Assembly (NCBI RefSeq): GCF_034263275.1
Contig: NZ_CP139559.1
Coordinates: 6,510,001 to 6,574,000, forward strand
Direction: 5' to 3'
From: Mucilaginibacter sp. cycad4
GTDB taxonomy: Bacteria; Bacteroidota; Bacteroidia; Sphingobacteriales; Sphingobacteriaceae
Length of the DNA stretch: 64,000 nucleotides
A model generated the notes under the pieces. It was not told where the DNA came from. It ran no database searches and was given only the letters and a program-made list of their open reading frames with translations. The translations under genes were made by a program, and so were the position numbers. Each line of letters opens with the position of its first letter. Within the stretch, counting starts at the first letter, position 1. Shown piece by piece: positions 24,543 to 34,170 of the stretch.

Positions 24543-26021
24543 TTATTTCGAACTCTGGTTAAGGCCGTCAATAATATCAGTTATCTCTTTATTAAGCGAA
24601 TCAATAGTGCTTTGTGAAACAGCTTGCTTTCCTTCAATCTGCTTATAATAAAGATTATAGCTTTTAATCCGCAATTCGCAGTATCGTTTTAATGTGGCAT
24701 CCCGTTCTTTATACACATCAGGAAGCGGGAGCGAGTCGACGGCATTGAGAAGACTGATGTTTTCTTGCCAATAATATAGTCCACGGTCTTTAAGCTCAGA
24801 GAGTAAAAGCTCTTTGCTCGTATCTTTAGGCATACTCATTACTTCTAAGGCCATTGATTCTTTTATAGCGAAATCTTTCATTTTGGTTTCGTAAATGCCA
24901 ACTACATTAGGGATCATGCGGTAAGCTACAATGCTTCCGCCTAACGTAACAACAGCAATAAGCATGATAACTATTAATTCTGTCCCTTTTTTATCCGGCT
25001 GGGTAATGCTTGGATAATACAGATAGCCGATAGCAAACCCGCTGAGCAGGCCTCCTATATGTGCCGCATTATCAATGCCTGATTTGGTACCGTACAACAG
25101 GTTAAATCCTACAAATAACGCTATACTTACCAAAAGCTGCTTACGTACAGATTTATCAATTACATTGGTAGTGAGCAAAGAAAGAAAGACCCCGTACATG
25201 CCAAAGATTGCGCCTGATGCACCCACACCAACCGCATAACCATGGAACGAAACACTTGCCAAACTTGCAACTAATCCACTGAGAATGTATGCAACGGCAA
25301 ATTTTAGATTTCCAAGCACCGGCTCAAGCAAAATGCCGATGTATATTAATGCATACATATTCATGGCGAGATGAAAAATCCCGTTGTGAAGAAACGTACT
25401 GCTGATTAAACGCCACCATTCATGGTTTAAAGTTAGAGGCCCGTAGTCGGCACCCCAGCTCAACAGATCTTTTATAGAGGGTTCAAAAAAAGATACTCCG
25501 CATATCATCATAAGAATGAATATGGCTGCATTGATATAAATAATCAAAGGAGTTATGATATATCCTTTTTGAGGAATAAAAAAGCCAAGGAACTTTAAAA
25601 GGTTTTGTTTAGTTGATGGCAAAGGGGCATTTAGGAGATCATCTTCTGCCGATTCAAATATGGGAGCAAGTTCGGCCAGTATTTCTTCCACCTGATCATC
25701 TGTTACAGATGTTTTGAACTGGTTGAACGTTTCAATAAAAGTATCTACATTTTCTTGATTTAATTCGGCCCAGTCATTGAGTTTTCCATCCGCATTCTTA
25801 CTGGTTATCGATGCGGCGCCCTCCTTAATAATAAGGCGAAACTCCTGAATTGGGGTTAGGAAGCCTCCTCCTGCCATCGCTATGAAACCGTTTTTGCCGG
25901 TATAGATGATCTTCCATTGAAGATGCCGTGCGGTTTCAAGTGCTATAACGAGATAGCGTTTTTGATCCAGGCCATCGAGATCAGTTTCTTTGTGGAAAGA
26001 AGGAGTAAAGCTGAATGCCAT
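24543..26021 (-). CDS. Rhomboid-family intramembrane serine protease
   Basis: 492 residues. A soluble N-terminal domain (about 1-150) precedes a six- to seven-helix rhomboid core (about 155-370) and a helical C-terminal tail (about 390-492). The catalytic dyad is present: Ser269 in GVGASGAIFG and His321 in DNAAHIGGL. The oxyanion motif HxxxN is HLAMN (His217, Asn221), and WWRLISSTFLH precedes it. Such proteases cut membrane proteins within the bilayer. The long N- and C-terminal extensions are not part of the core family and I do not recognise them. Confidence 0.92.
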   Translation of the reverse strand: MAFSFTPSFHKETDLDGLDQKRYLVIALETARHLQWKIIYTGKNGFIAMAGGGFLTPIQEFRLIIKEGAASITSKNADGKLNDWAELNQENVDTFIETFNQFKTSVTDDQVEEILAELAPIFESAEDDLLNAPLPSTKQNLLKFLGFFIPQKGYIITPLIIYINAAIFILMMICGVSFFEPSIKDLLSWGADYGPLTLNHEWWRLISSTFLHNGIFHLAMNMYALIYIGILLEPVLGNLKFAVAYILSGLVASLASVSFHGYAVGVGASGAIFGMYGVFLSLLTTNVIDKSVRKQLLVSIALFVGFNLLYGTKSGIDNAAHIGGLLSGFAIGYLYYPSITQPDKKGTELIVIMLIAVVTLGGSIVAYRMIPNVVGIYETKMKDFAIKESMALEVMSMPKDTSKELLLSELKDRGLYYWQENISLLNAVDSLPLPDVYKERDATLKRYCELRIKSYNLYYKQIEGKQAVSQSTIDSLNKEITDIIDGLNQSSK

Positions 26022-26219
26022 AAAGTTTAGGACGTTTTATTGTTAAAGATGGTAATAAATCTGTTATCCATCCAAAAAAACAATACATACGCGGCAAATT
26101 GATAACCGGCTCGGGCTCTGAACGGTAAGATTGGGCATGAATTTAACAGGTTTGGGCTTATTGTGTTTTTCAATGCAATCATTTATAAAATGAACTCGGG
26201 CATACTAATTTCCTCTAAA

Positions 26220-27566
26220 CTACCTTACCGGCTTCGGAAACACCGGTAAACTCTCATGCCCTTGCTCGTCAACCGACTGTACTGCGAAGAAATAATTATC
26301 TTTTGAATAATTTAGCGTAGCCGTAGTATCGGTAACATAAAATTTCTTTTCCCAATAAGGGCTGATGGTTTCACGCATCAGCACATAATAACCAGCAGGT
26401 TTTTTACCCGCGGCAGGTACTTCCCATTTCAGTTTGGTTTTATTGGTGAGATCGCTGGTGATGAGGCTTACATTTTGTGGTTCGGCCGGAGCCAAGGCAA
26501 GATTGGCCAATACCGAAAGGTTCATACGCGCTACTTTTTGCACATAGTTAAAATCGACAAAATCGGGCAGGTCGCCATATTCAATGCCGTTTTCGGTGCG
26601 GATGTTCTGGTGCTGGCGGTTGAAGTTTTCATTCATTTCGGTAAACCGTACAGCGGTAAAGCCTTGTTCCAAAAATGGCAGGTGATCACCGCCTCGCAGG
26701 TATCGGTCGCGCCGGTAAATAAGCTTCACATCCAGTTGGTCAACGTATCGCTCTCCAATTTCTTTGGTATACCGCGCCAACCCCCTCGATGGACTATCAT
26801 TTTCTCCCCCTAATGATTTTAGTGCTGCTACCTGTTTGTCCGTGGCGGCAGTAGGTACCCCATCGCTGAAAACCCTTACACTGCGGTTATCCTTCAGGTC
26901 GGTTTCCATGCCGTAGGTATTGCCAACGATATCATTATTCAGCATGGCATCCACATTCCAGTTTTCGGCTTTGGCCCGTTTGGCCACGTTGGCAGATCCG
27001 TACAAACCCTGTTCTTCACCAACTACAGCCATGAAAATGATAGTAGCCGGGAATGATTTTTTAGCCATCACCCTGGCCAGCTCCATTGAAAGTGCGGTAC
27101 CCGAGGCATCATCATTGGCGCCGGGTTCAACCCCGTTGGCATCCATCACATCATTGATCCGCGAATCGTAATGGCCCGAAACCAGGTATACCCGGGTATC
27201 ATTCGGATCAGTACCTTTTAATATTGCCAATACATTTTTTAGTTTGATAGGTTTATCAATCCGTGTGCCCTTGGGCTGGGTAAACGTATCAAATTGAACA
27301 GTCATCCTGCCGCTTGATTCCGCTGCATATTTCTCCATTTCGGCTTTGATCCAGTTACGCGCCGCCCCGCTGCCTGTGGTTTTACTTGTGGTCTCACTCA
27401 GCGTATGCCTGCTTTTAAAGCTAACCAGTTTGCGAATGGTAGCCTCAATGTTTTTGGCCGATACCTCATCAACCATTTGTTTAATACCGGCGTCCTGTTT
27501 AATAATAGTTTGGGCGGTAGCCGGCAAGATTAGGATGAGGAGGAGGAATGGGACGATGTGTTTCAT
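26220..27566 (-). CDS. Exported M28-family zinc aminopeptidase
   Basis: 448 residues with a signal peptide (FLLLILILPATAQ). The peptidase domain has the co-catalytic metal ligands of M28: His132 and Asp134 (SGHYDSR), Asp152 (GANDDASGT), Glu184/185 (VVGEEQGLYGS), Asp212 (LNNDIVGN) and a His in RGGDHLPFLEQGF. It should release N-terminal residues from peptides in the periplasm or outside. The last 85 residues form a fibronectin III-like domain (KLKWEVPAAGKKPAGYYVLM). All ligands are intact, so it is probably active. It stands alone, with about 200 and 410 base gaps. Confidence 0.92.
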   Translation of the reverse strand: MKHIVPFLLLILILPATAQTIIKQDAGIKQMVDEVSAKNIEATIRKLVSFKSRHTLSETTSKTTGSGAARNWIKAEMEKYAAESSGRMTVQFDTFTQPKGTRIDKPIKLKNVLAILKGTDPNDTRVYLVSGHYDSRINDVMDANGVEPGANDDASGTALSMELARVMAKKSFPATIIFMAVVGEEQGLYGSANVAKRAKAENWNVDAMLNNDIVGNTYGMETDLKDNRSVRVFSDGVPTAATDKQVAALKSLGGENDSPSRGLARYTKEIGERYVDQLDVKLIYRRDRYLRGGDHLPFLEQGFTAVRFTEMNENFNRQHQNIRTENGIEYGDLPDFVDFNYVQKVARMNLSVLANLALAPAEPQNVSLITSDLTNKTKLKWEVPAAGKKPAGYYVLMRETISPYWEKKFYVTDTTATLNYSKDNYFFAVQSVDEQGHESLPVFPKPVR

Positions 27567-27976
27567 ATGGTGATTGTCTGAAACCCGAATTTATGGAATT
27601 AATGAATTTGCAGAATGAAGCGCATTGTAATAATCACGTGATGCGATTCGTTCAATGGCGAGTTTAAATTTGTACGTTCAAGGCGGTAACACCGACCATT
27701 GGGTATTTTTAGTGTAACCCTGTGTGTTTTGTAAGTATCTGATTATTAGGTTAGTGTTAAGAAATATCCGAAATTGTGTTAACCCTGTTAACCCCTGTCG
27801 TTTCTGTATGTGGTCAGTGTTATCGCACCGCCAAAGCAAAATGGGAGGATATATTTCATATGGCATGGCAGTGATTTTTTTTAATGTAGAGACGCATCAC
27901 GTGCGTCTATCGAACTATTTATTTCCGATTGCCTGTCCTGCGGGAGACGCATGTGATGCGTCTCTACACAAAAATC
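27567..27976. other. Intergenic region with a palindromic repeat
   Basis: 410 bases between the M28 and helicase genes, both on the minus strand. It holds the M28 promoter, the 3' end of the helicase transcript and the inverted repeat listed at 27885-27968. No gene seen. Confidence 0.5.
27885..27968. repeat. Long inverted repeat with TGTAGAGACGCATC ends
   Basis: Arms 27885-27908 and 27945-27968 (24 bases, nearly perfect complements) around a 36-base centre. The outer sequence TGTAGAGACGCAT...ATGCGTCTCTACA is GC-richer than its surroundings and resembles dispersed repeats I have seen in other bacterial genomes (from memory, not checked). It may also end the helicase transcript. Confidence 0.7.
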
Positions 27977-30900
27977 TTATTCCCCTTCCTCATCCGCAAC
28001 AATTCCTAAAATCTCATCGGCCTGTTTAAAATTGCTTTTTACAAAATGACACCAGTTGCATTCCTTTTTGCCGCAGCCGGTGCTGAAATCGTGTGCCATG
28101 ATTTTGGCGTAGGTTTCGGTGATCTGGCCGGTTACGGTTTCCATGTCATCGGGTGTTATCACAAATTTTTCGCGGTAATATTCGTTATCGGCTACGGGTT
28201 CAACAAAATCAAATACGGTGCTTACAACTTCCCAGTCGTTGCTGCGGTCATGATCAACAAGGATTTTGTAAAAAACTGCCTGGCGCCAGTAATCACCTCC
28301 ATTGGGCAAATCATTGGTTGGGCGCATCAATTTTTCTTTGGCATTTTTTACTTTACCCGTTTTGTAATCCACAACTGTGGCTTGCTTACCGTCAAATTCA
28401 ATTTTATCCAGGTTGCCTTTAATGGGTACGCCGTGTACTTCAATATTTTTGATAGGGCGCTCGGTTACCGCTATTTTGTTCCAGTGCGGTACATTTTGTT
28501 CATAGTATGGCGGCAGGATCTTTTCTCCATAGGCCGAGCGCAGTTTAAACTCATCTTTAGTAAAAGAATCGCGATTGCGGGCCATGTACCACCTAAACTC
28601 GCGCATGAAACTTTCCGTACTCAAAAACTCATTGTCATTATCCTTCAACTGCCTGTAAGTTTTGTTAAGTGCCCAGTGTACCGCCTGTCCAAAAGTTGCC
28701 GCCGGACTTTTACCCGATGGCACCCTGATCAAACACTGAAAATAAAAGCGCAGCGGGCAATCCAGGTAACTGCTCAGGTGGGTTACCGATAATGTATAGT
28801 TTTGCAGCAGCTGGTTAATATAGTTTTTATCCAGCAGTTCTACCTTTGGTTTTTCGGCTTCGCTGAATTGGGTTGCCTGGAACTCGATCATATCCATAGC
28901 GTCCACTTTAGGGTATTGTACCTGCATATTGGTGCTGGCTAATATCTCGCCTATAAACTGGCTTGCCTCCTGATCTTTGTCCTTCCTGTCTTTAGCGGCG
29001 TATGAGATCATCAAGTGCTGCTTGGCGCGTGTTACTGCCACATAAAACAGGCGACGGGCTTCCTCCTTCTGCGCTATTTCATCAGCGGCGGAGCGGGTAA
29101 GTGTGTCGGGATAGCTGAAACCGCTGTTCCGGCCCTTGCTGTCCCAGGTACGTTTGTCGCAGCCAATAAAAAACACATATTCAAACTCAAGCCCTTTTGA
29201 GCCGTGCGCGGTAAGGAAGTTGACGCCGTTTTCCGAAAAAATACTTTGGTTAAGCTCCAGGCGGATCTGGTGCTTCTTCATCATCTCGATAGTCGAGATA
29301 AGGTCATCCAGGCTGATATCAGGCTTTTTACGACTTTCATCTTTCAGAAAATCAAAAAAGCTGGTGAGCATTTGCATGTAACTGCCTTTATCCTGTTGTT
29401 GCATAATGTATTTCAGGATACCCATTTTAGCTATCACACTTTGGAAAAGCTGCTGCAGCGTAACGCTTACTGCTTCTTTAAGCAGGTAGTCAACATTGCT
29501 AACGAGGTACCGCATTTCCTGCTGCTGATCGGGGTTAAAAAGATCTGCTTGCTTGGGTGGCCTCATCTCGCTTACGTAACGGCGGATAGAAGTTTTAGGC
29601 TGATTGTAGGCCAGGGTGCCAAAGTTTTCCTTAAATACCGCCACGCTTGCTTTGGCAATTTCAATAGGGGGGATGTTAAAGAAATCATAGTGCATGATCT
29701 CGAACAGCAATTCATCCCCGCTGTATGGCGAGTCAAGCTCCATGGCAAGGTAGCGCAGTATGTTGATGATCTTTTCGCCAAAAGGTTGGGTGAGTACATC
29801 AATTTTACGTTTGCTATTTACCTGGATCTTTTGCACATCCAGAAATTTGATCATTTCTTCAACCTGGTTGTGGTTGCGATAGATTACCGCTATTTCGCCC
29901 GGAGGTACGCCATCAAACACTAACTGTTTTATTTGCAGCGATACATCAACCAGCTCTTTATCCGGGTTTTCGTATTCGCGGATCACCGGCTCGACCAACA
30001 GGTTATTAAAACGTGGATGTGACGATTTTAAAGCTTTATCTAAATTAAGCTGACTGGTCAATCGCTCAAAATTATTGTCGATAAGCGCTTTTGAAATATC
30101 GAGGATCTGCTGACTGGAGCGATAGTTATGTTTTAGCACTACGGTGTATAGTGTATCTACATAGTCATTGGCAAAATCAAGGATGTTTTTCATGTTGGCC
30201 CCCTGAAATTTGAAGATCGACTGATCATCATCGCCTACCACAAAAACGTTCGGGGTATCCCAATAATTAAGCAGGAAACGGAGTAACTCGTTTTGCGATC
30301 CGCTGGTATCCTGGAACTCATCAACCAAAATATATTGATAACGCTCCTGGTAGCGGCGCAGGATCTCCTCATTATCGCGGAACGCGCGCAGCACCCAAAT
30401 GATCATGTCGTCATAATCATAACGGCCGCGCGCTTTCATTTTTTCTGTATAGTTTTGGTACTCTCCAACAGCAGCCAGCAGTTTTTTCATCACATCGTGC
30501 GCGGCGTCGATATCTTTTTGCTTGGGGTCACCAATCTTGATGCCTGCTTTGGCATTAGCCCGTTTATAAATAAACTCCTCGCGATTAGGTAAATCTTCGA
30601 GATAATCATTTACGGCCTGCTCAATCATTTCGGCATTCCAGTTTTCCCGCTTCATAGTGCTGAACAAGCTTTTAAGCCGGGGAACGTCGTAATAAATATC
30701 GCCGGTAAAGCGCTTAAGCAGGTGATCGTTCGGGAACTCATCAACCAGCTCACGGAACAGCATGGCCGATTCCAGGTCGGAAAGCGATTCCAGGTTCAGT
30801 TTTCCGAAATACTCCAGATTTTCCTGGATGATTTCGTTACAAAAAGCGTGGAACGTATATATATTAATCCGGTAAGCATCAGGACCGATAAATTCAAAAA

Positions 30901-31147
30901 GGCGTTTGCGCATGGCTACAGCGCCGGCATCGGTATACGTTAAGCACAGGATCTCGCTTGGCAGGGCATCGGTATCGGTCAGGATCTTGCCTATGCGGGC
31001 AGCCAGGATCTGGGTTTTGCCTGTACCGGGACCGGCCACAACGAGCACAGGGCCATCCATTTTATTAACCGCGGCCAACTGCTCAGGGTTTAAACCGGCT
31101 AAAGCTTCCTGGAATTTGGCGTTATATTTATTGAATGTAGGTTGCAT
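27977..31147 (-). CDS. Superfamily 1 (UvrD/PcrA-like) helicase with C-terminal PD-(D/E)XK nuclease domain
   Basis: 1056 residues. Helicase motifs in order: Walker A VAGPGTGKTQ (about 38-46), LTYTDAGAVAMRKRL, VDEFQDTSGSQNELL, GDDDQSIFKFQGAN, LKHNYRSSQQ, LTAHGSKGLEFEYVFF and FYVAVTRAKQHLM. The C-terminal nuclease domain (about 775-1040) starts SVTHLSSYLDCPLRFYF and has the catalytic GNLDKIEF...VVDYKTGK (D-x16-DYK pattern). Cysteines in YLDC and in CGKKECNWC are placed as in the Fe-S nuclease of AddB/Cas4/Dna2. It should unwind and trim DNA ends in repair. No AddA/RecB-like partner gene is adjacent. Confidence 0.92.
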   Translation of the reverse strand: MQPTFNKYNAKFQEALAGLNPEQLAAVNKMDGPVLVVAGPGTGKTQILAARIGKILTDTDALPSEILCLTYTDAGAVAMRKRLFEFIGPDAYRINIYTFHAFCNEIIQENLEYFGKLNLESLSDLESAMLFRELVDEFPNDHLLKRFTGDIYYDVPRLKSLFSTMKRENWNAEMIEQAVNDYLEDLPNREEFIYKRANAKAGIKIGDPKQKDIDAAHDVMKKLLAAVGEYQNYTEKMKARGRYDYDDMIIWVLRAFRDNEEILRRYQERYQYILVDEFQDTSGSQNELLRFLLNYWDTPNVFVVGDDDQSIFKFQGANMKNILDFANDYVDTLYTVVLKHNYRSSQQILDISKALIDNNFERLTSQLNLDKALKSSHPRFNNLLVEPVIREYENPDKELVDVSLQIKQLVFDGVPPGEIAVIYRNHNQVEEMIKFLDVQKIQVNSKRKIDVLTQPFGEKIINILRYLAMELDSPYSGDELLFEIMHYDFFNIPPIEIAKASVAVFKENFGTLAYNQPKTSIRRYVSEMRPPKQADLFNPDQQQEMRYLVSNVDYLLKEAVSVTLQQLFQSVIAKMGILKYIMQQQDKGSYMQMLTSFFDFLKDESRKKPDISLDDLISTIEMMKKHQIRLELNQSIFSENGVNFLTAHGSKGLEFEYVFFIGCDKRTWDSKGRNSGFSYPDTLTRSAADEIAQKEEARRLFYVAVTRAKQHLMISYAAKDRKDKDQEASQFIGEILASTNMQVQYPKVDAMDMIEFQATQFSEAEKPKVELLDKNYINQLLQNYTLSVTHLSSYLDCPLRFYFQCLIRVPSGKSPAATFGQAVHWALNKTYRQLKDNDNEFLSTESFMREFRWYMARNRDSFTKDEFKLRSAYGEKILPPYYEQNVPHWNKIAVTERPIKNIEVHGVPIKGNLDKIEFDGKQATVVDYKTGKVKNAKEKLMRPTNDLPNGGDYWRQAVFYKILVDHDRSNDWEVVSTVFDFVEPVADNEYYREKFVITPDDMETVTGQITETYAKIMAHDFSTGCGKKECNWCHFVKSNFKQADEILGIVADEEGE

Positions 31148-31230
31148 AATATTTTAGTAAAGATAAAAAAGGTTGGCGCCGCATTTGCAAACAGGATAAT
31201 AAATAAGATATTTAGGCTATAATATTAACC

Positions 31231-31779
31231 ATGGAAAAACCTTATCAAGGCAGGGCGATAGTTGAAGATGGGCCTGCATCAGTCAAAATAACTATTCCGG
31301 TAAAGCGGAATTTCGCTACTCTTTTTTTTATAGGCTTTTTGTTGTTAAACCTGAGTGTAGGGATTGTGGTTATTTGTTTTGGAATGAGCGAAATTATAAC
31401 TCAGCCCATTATATTATTGCCATTCGGTATTATGTTAATGCCATACGTTTTTGTTTTTAGGGCGCTTTGGTTAATACTGAAAGGAAAAGAAATTATTGAA
31501 GTGAGTGACGAAGCCATTTATATAGAGCGGCCAAGCCTGTTTTTTAGAAAACCCAAAACTTACAATTTACAGGAATGCATTAATTTTAGGGTACAGGAGA
31601 GCCTGCCTTATCCATTTGGCACTCCCTTGGTTTTATTTGCTCCGCTGGTTTCTGCCAGTACCGGGCTTATTATATTTGATTACGGCATGAAAGATGTAAA
31701 GTTTGGGAGTGGGATTGCCGCCGCCGAGGGACGATATATACTCAATATAATAAAGAATAGGGGATTTATAGCAGATTAA
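31231..31779 (+). CDS. Membrane protein with PH-like domain, tandem copy 1
   Basis: 182 residues. A short cytoplasmic start (MEKPYQGRAIVED) and a basic segment precede two membrane helices (about 29-52 and 61-85). A C-terminal part of about 90 residues, rich in beta-strands (ELIEVSDEAIYIERP-like spacing, YNLQECINFRV), resembles a bacterial PH-like domain. It is paralogous to the next gene, with the same first 10 residues and the motifs KxYxLxEC and FDYGM. The function is unknown. It starts 84 bases from the divergent helicase gene. Confidence 0.72.
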   Translation: MEKPYQGRAIVEDGPASVKITIPVKRNFATLFFIGFLLLNLSVGIVVICFGMSEIITQPIILLPFGIMLMPYVFVFRALWLILKGKEIIEVSDEAIYIERPSLFFRKPKTYNLQECINFRVQESLPYPFGTPLVLFAPLVSASTGLIIFDYGMKDVKFGSGIAAAEGRYILNIIKNRGFIAD

Positions 31780-31816
31780 AACGCTCCGGCATATTTTAAA
31801 TCGAATTATAAAAACC

Positions 31817-32383
31817 ATGGAAAAACCTTATCAGGGCAGGGCGGTAGTTGAGGATAATTTCGACTATCTCAAAATCACTATTCCGGCAAAACGTAATTAT
31901 CTCTTTTTAGTATATATATGTTTTTCGCTGGCTGTATGGGGGTATATCGGATCGTCTGCTATCGATGAACTTTTGCATCCCTCAAGCGATTTTGGTCGTG
32001 GTTTTATGATCTTTTGGATAAGCGGTTGGACCCTTGGCGGAATTATGACTGTAAAAACGATTATCTGGCTATTTTGGGGTGAAGAGATTATTGAAATTGG
32101 GATGGGCACTTTCAGTATCAGCCGGAAAAATGATCTGTTTACCCGTGAAAAAGTTTATGACCTTAACGAGTGCAGAGAGTTCAGGATCAGGGAAGTGGAT
32201 TCAGAATCCGACCGGAAACACTGGTTCATATTTTATTACAGAAATAAAGAAAGGGGAACTATTGCATTCGACTATGGCATGCGAAACTTCTGCTTTGGAG
32301 AAGATCTTTATGAGCCCGAGGCAAAATACCTGCTTAACGTTATGAAGAGTAAACGGATATTAACAGAAAGCCAATTTAAATAA
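31817..32383 (+). CDS. Membrane protein with PH-like domain, tandem copy 2
   Basis: 188 residues, same layout as the gene 38 bases upstream: MEKPYQGRAVVED, two helices (about 30-52 and 65-89), then GEEIIEIGMGTFSISRKNDL, KVYDLNECREFRIRE and IAFDYGMRNFCFGED. The two share start, helix positions and C-terminal motifs but differ in most other residues, so the duplication is not recent. The function is unknown; PH-like membrane proteins may bind lipid or partner proteins. Confidence 0.72.
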   Translation: MEKPYQGRAVVEDNFDYLKITIPAKRNYLFLVYICFSLAVWGYIGSSAIDELLHPSSDFGRGFMIFWISGWTLGGIMTVKTIIWLFWGEEIIEIGMGTFSISRKNDLFTREKVYDLNECREFRIREVDSESDRKHWFIFYYRNKERGTIAFDYGMRNFCFGEDLYEPEAKYLLNVMKSKRILTESQFK

Positions 32384-32453
32384 CAGTTATGGCCTGTTAA
32401 AATATTGTAACCTCGACGCACCTAATCTCTAACCTCCAGTCTCTAATCTTTAA

Positions 32454-34166
32454 CTATAACCCCGTCCCTGTAGGGAAAAACGCATTCACACTAACCGGCA
32501 ATTTACCCGTAGGCTTTAACCTACCACTAAGCACTTTCGCTGCCGACTGTTGTAACTCGGGCGACATCTGGTAACAAACCATCAGGCTCCCTGCTTTTTC
32601 AAGCCCCGGCAGGCCCGCTATGGTATAAGCGTTGGCAAACACACTGAACGCTGTGTTTTTTCGCGATGCCAGGTCGGTAATCATCAGTTTTACATCGCTG
32701 CTGTAATCAAGCTTGCTTTGGGGGCGCAGCCGGGTATCATGTATGCCCACAATTATTTGCTGATACTGTTTAAGCCAGTTAAGGATATTGGTAACTTCAA
32801 GGGCCGGTGCATCTTTATTAACTATAAATATGCGGCTGTTCGGGAAGCTTTTTACAACCTCCATCTGGAAAACCGTTGGTGAGCTTACGCCTATACTCAC
32901 TATGGCTGTTTTTAAAAATGGATTAAGCTTTGCGTTATTGTTCCTCAATTGTGTAACGGCGGCATCGCTTAGTTGTTGTACCAGTGCTTTGGCGGCGTCG
33001 CTGTTAATATCCTGGCTTAAGTTAACGGTCGATGTTGGTTTATATTGATTAAGCCCTGCCCAGTATTTGGCAGCCAAAATCTTTTTGATCCGCGTTTCAA
33101 ACTCAACAGCACTAACGCTGCCGTGCCTAACAGCCTTACGGATCAAGCCGATGGCCCGGTCGGAGTTTTCAGATAATTCAATGATATCGTTGCCTGCGAT
33201 AAATGCCCTTACATCGGCCTCGCCGTTGGGGAAATATTTGGTTACCCCTTTCATTTCCATGGCGTCTGAAATCACCAGGCCTTTAAACTTCAGCGAATCT
33301 TTTAAAATACCGGTAATAATAGGGCGGGAGAGGGTTGAGGGGAGTTTAGGCGTATTATCTAACGAAGGAATACTCATATGAGCGATCATTACGCCGCTGA
33401 TACCAGCATTGATAGCCTCCCGGAACGGGTACATCTCTAATGAGTCTAACCGGCCCCGACTATAAGGCAGCAGCGGCAAATCAAAATGCGAATCAACATT
33501 GGTATCGCCATGTCCCGGAAAATGCTTGGCCGAAGTGAGTAGGCCTGCATCCTGCATCCCTTTAAAATAAGCAATACCTTTTTTGGCCACGTTATACATG
33601 TTATCGCCAAAAGAGCGGTAATTGATGACTGGATTGTTAGGGTTGTTGTTCACATCCATATCCGGCCCAAGGTTCATCTGCATGCCCAGTCGCTTAAAAT
33701 CATAAGCCACCTGTTGTCCCATTTTGTATATCAGGTTATTATCCTGTATGGCGCCAAGGGTCATTTGATAAGGATAGGATATAGTAGAGTCGAGGCGCAT
33801 ACCCAAACCCCATTCACCGTCCATTGTTATAATTAAAGGTACTTTGGCCAATTTTTGATACTTATTAATAAGATTGGCCTGGCGCACTGGTCCGCCCTGA
33901 AAAAATACAACGCCCCCCAATTGCTGCTCTTTAATTACCTGTCCAACCGAATCCTCATAGGCTTTCCCTTTATTGGTATGTGCCCGAACAAATAGTAATT
34001 GTGCAATCCGCTGCTTGCGGCTCATTTTATGATACACCGAGTCGACCCAGCGGTTTTGTTTACCTAACAGCTGGATGTAACTCTCTTTTTGTGCAAAAAC
34101 ATCGGCGGTAAAAAATGTGAAGATGATAATTAGCGGATAAAAAATGCGGGTTTTAGAAGCTTGCAT
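32454..34166 (-). CDS. GH3 beta-N-acetylhexosaminidase (NagZ-like), exported
   Basis: 570 residues with an N-terminal signal peptide ending FAQ. The barrel domain has KHFPGHGDTNVDSHFDLPLL, the loop carrying the Asp-His acid/base pair of NagZ-type GH3, and the nucleophile Asp in VISDAMEMKGV. A C-terminal alpha/beta sandwich (about 395-570) ends GKLPVSVNAFF. Family members release N-acetylglucosamine from muropeptides or chitin fragments. In many Bacteroidota the same enzyme is fused to a C-terminal beta-lactamase-like domain (total about 950-1000 residues, from memory); here that domain is missing and the stop follows directly. Confidence 0.9.
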   Translation of the reverse strand: MQASKTRIFYPLIIIFTFFTADVFAQKESYIQLLGKQNRWVDSVYHKMSRKQRIAQLLFVRAHTNKGKAYEDSVGQVIKEQQLGGVVFFQGGPVRQANLINKYQKLAKVPLIITMDGEWGLGMRLDSTISYPYQMTLGAIQDNNLIYKMGQQVAYDFKRLGMQMNLGPDMDVNNNPNNPVINYRSFGDNMYNVAKKGIAYFKGMQDAGLLTSAKHFPGHGDTNVDSHFDLPLLPYSRGRLDSLEMYPFREAINAGISGVMIAHMSIPSLDNTPKLPSTLSRPIITGILKDSLKFKGLVISDAMEMKGVTKYFPNGEADVRAFIAGNDIIELSENSDRAIGLIRKAVRHGSVSAVEFETRIKKILAAKYWAGLNQYKPTSTVNLSQDINSDAAKALVQQLSDAAVTQLRNNNAKLNPFLKTAIVSIGVSSPTVFQMEVVKSFPNSRIFIVNKDAPALEVTNILNWLKQYQQIIVGIHDTRLRPQSKLDYSSDVKLMITDLASRKNTAFSVFANAYTIAGLPGLEKAGSLMVCYQMSPELQQSAAKVLSGRLKPTGKLPVSVNAFFPTGTGL

Positions 34167-34170
34167 AGGT

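Noticed and set aside
27885..27968. Possible CRISPR or integron-type array
   Set aside because: Only one inverted repeat is present and there is no regular repeat-spacer series. No cas or integrase gene lies anywhere in the window.
28046..28792. 248-residue plus-strand open frame inside the helicase gene
   Set aside because: It is antisense to the nuclease domain of a gene with all motifs intact; the long open frame is a by-product of codon bias.
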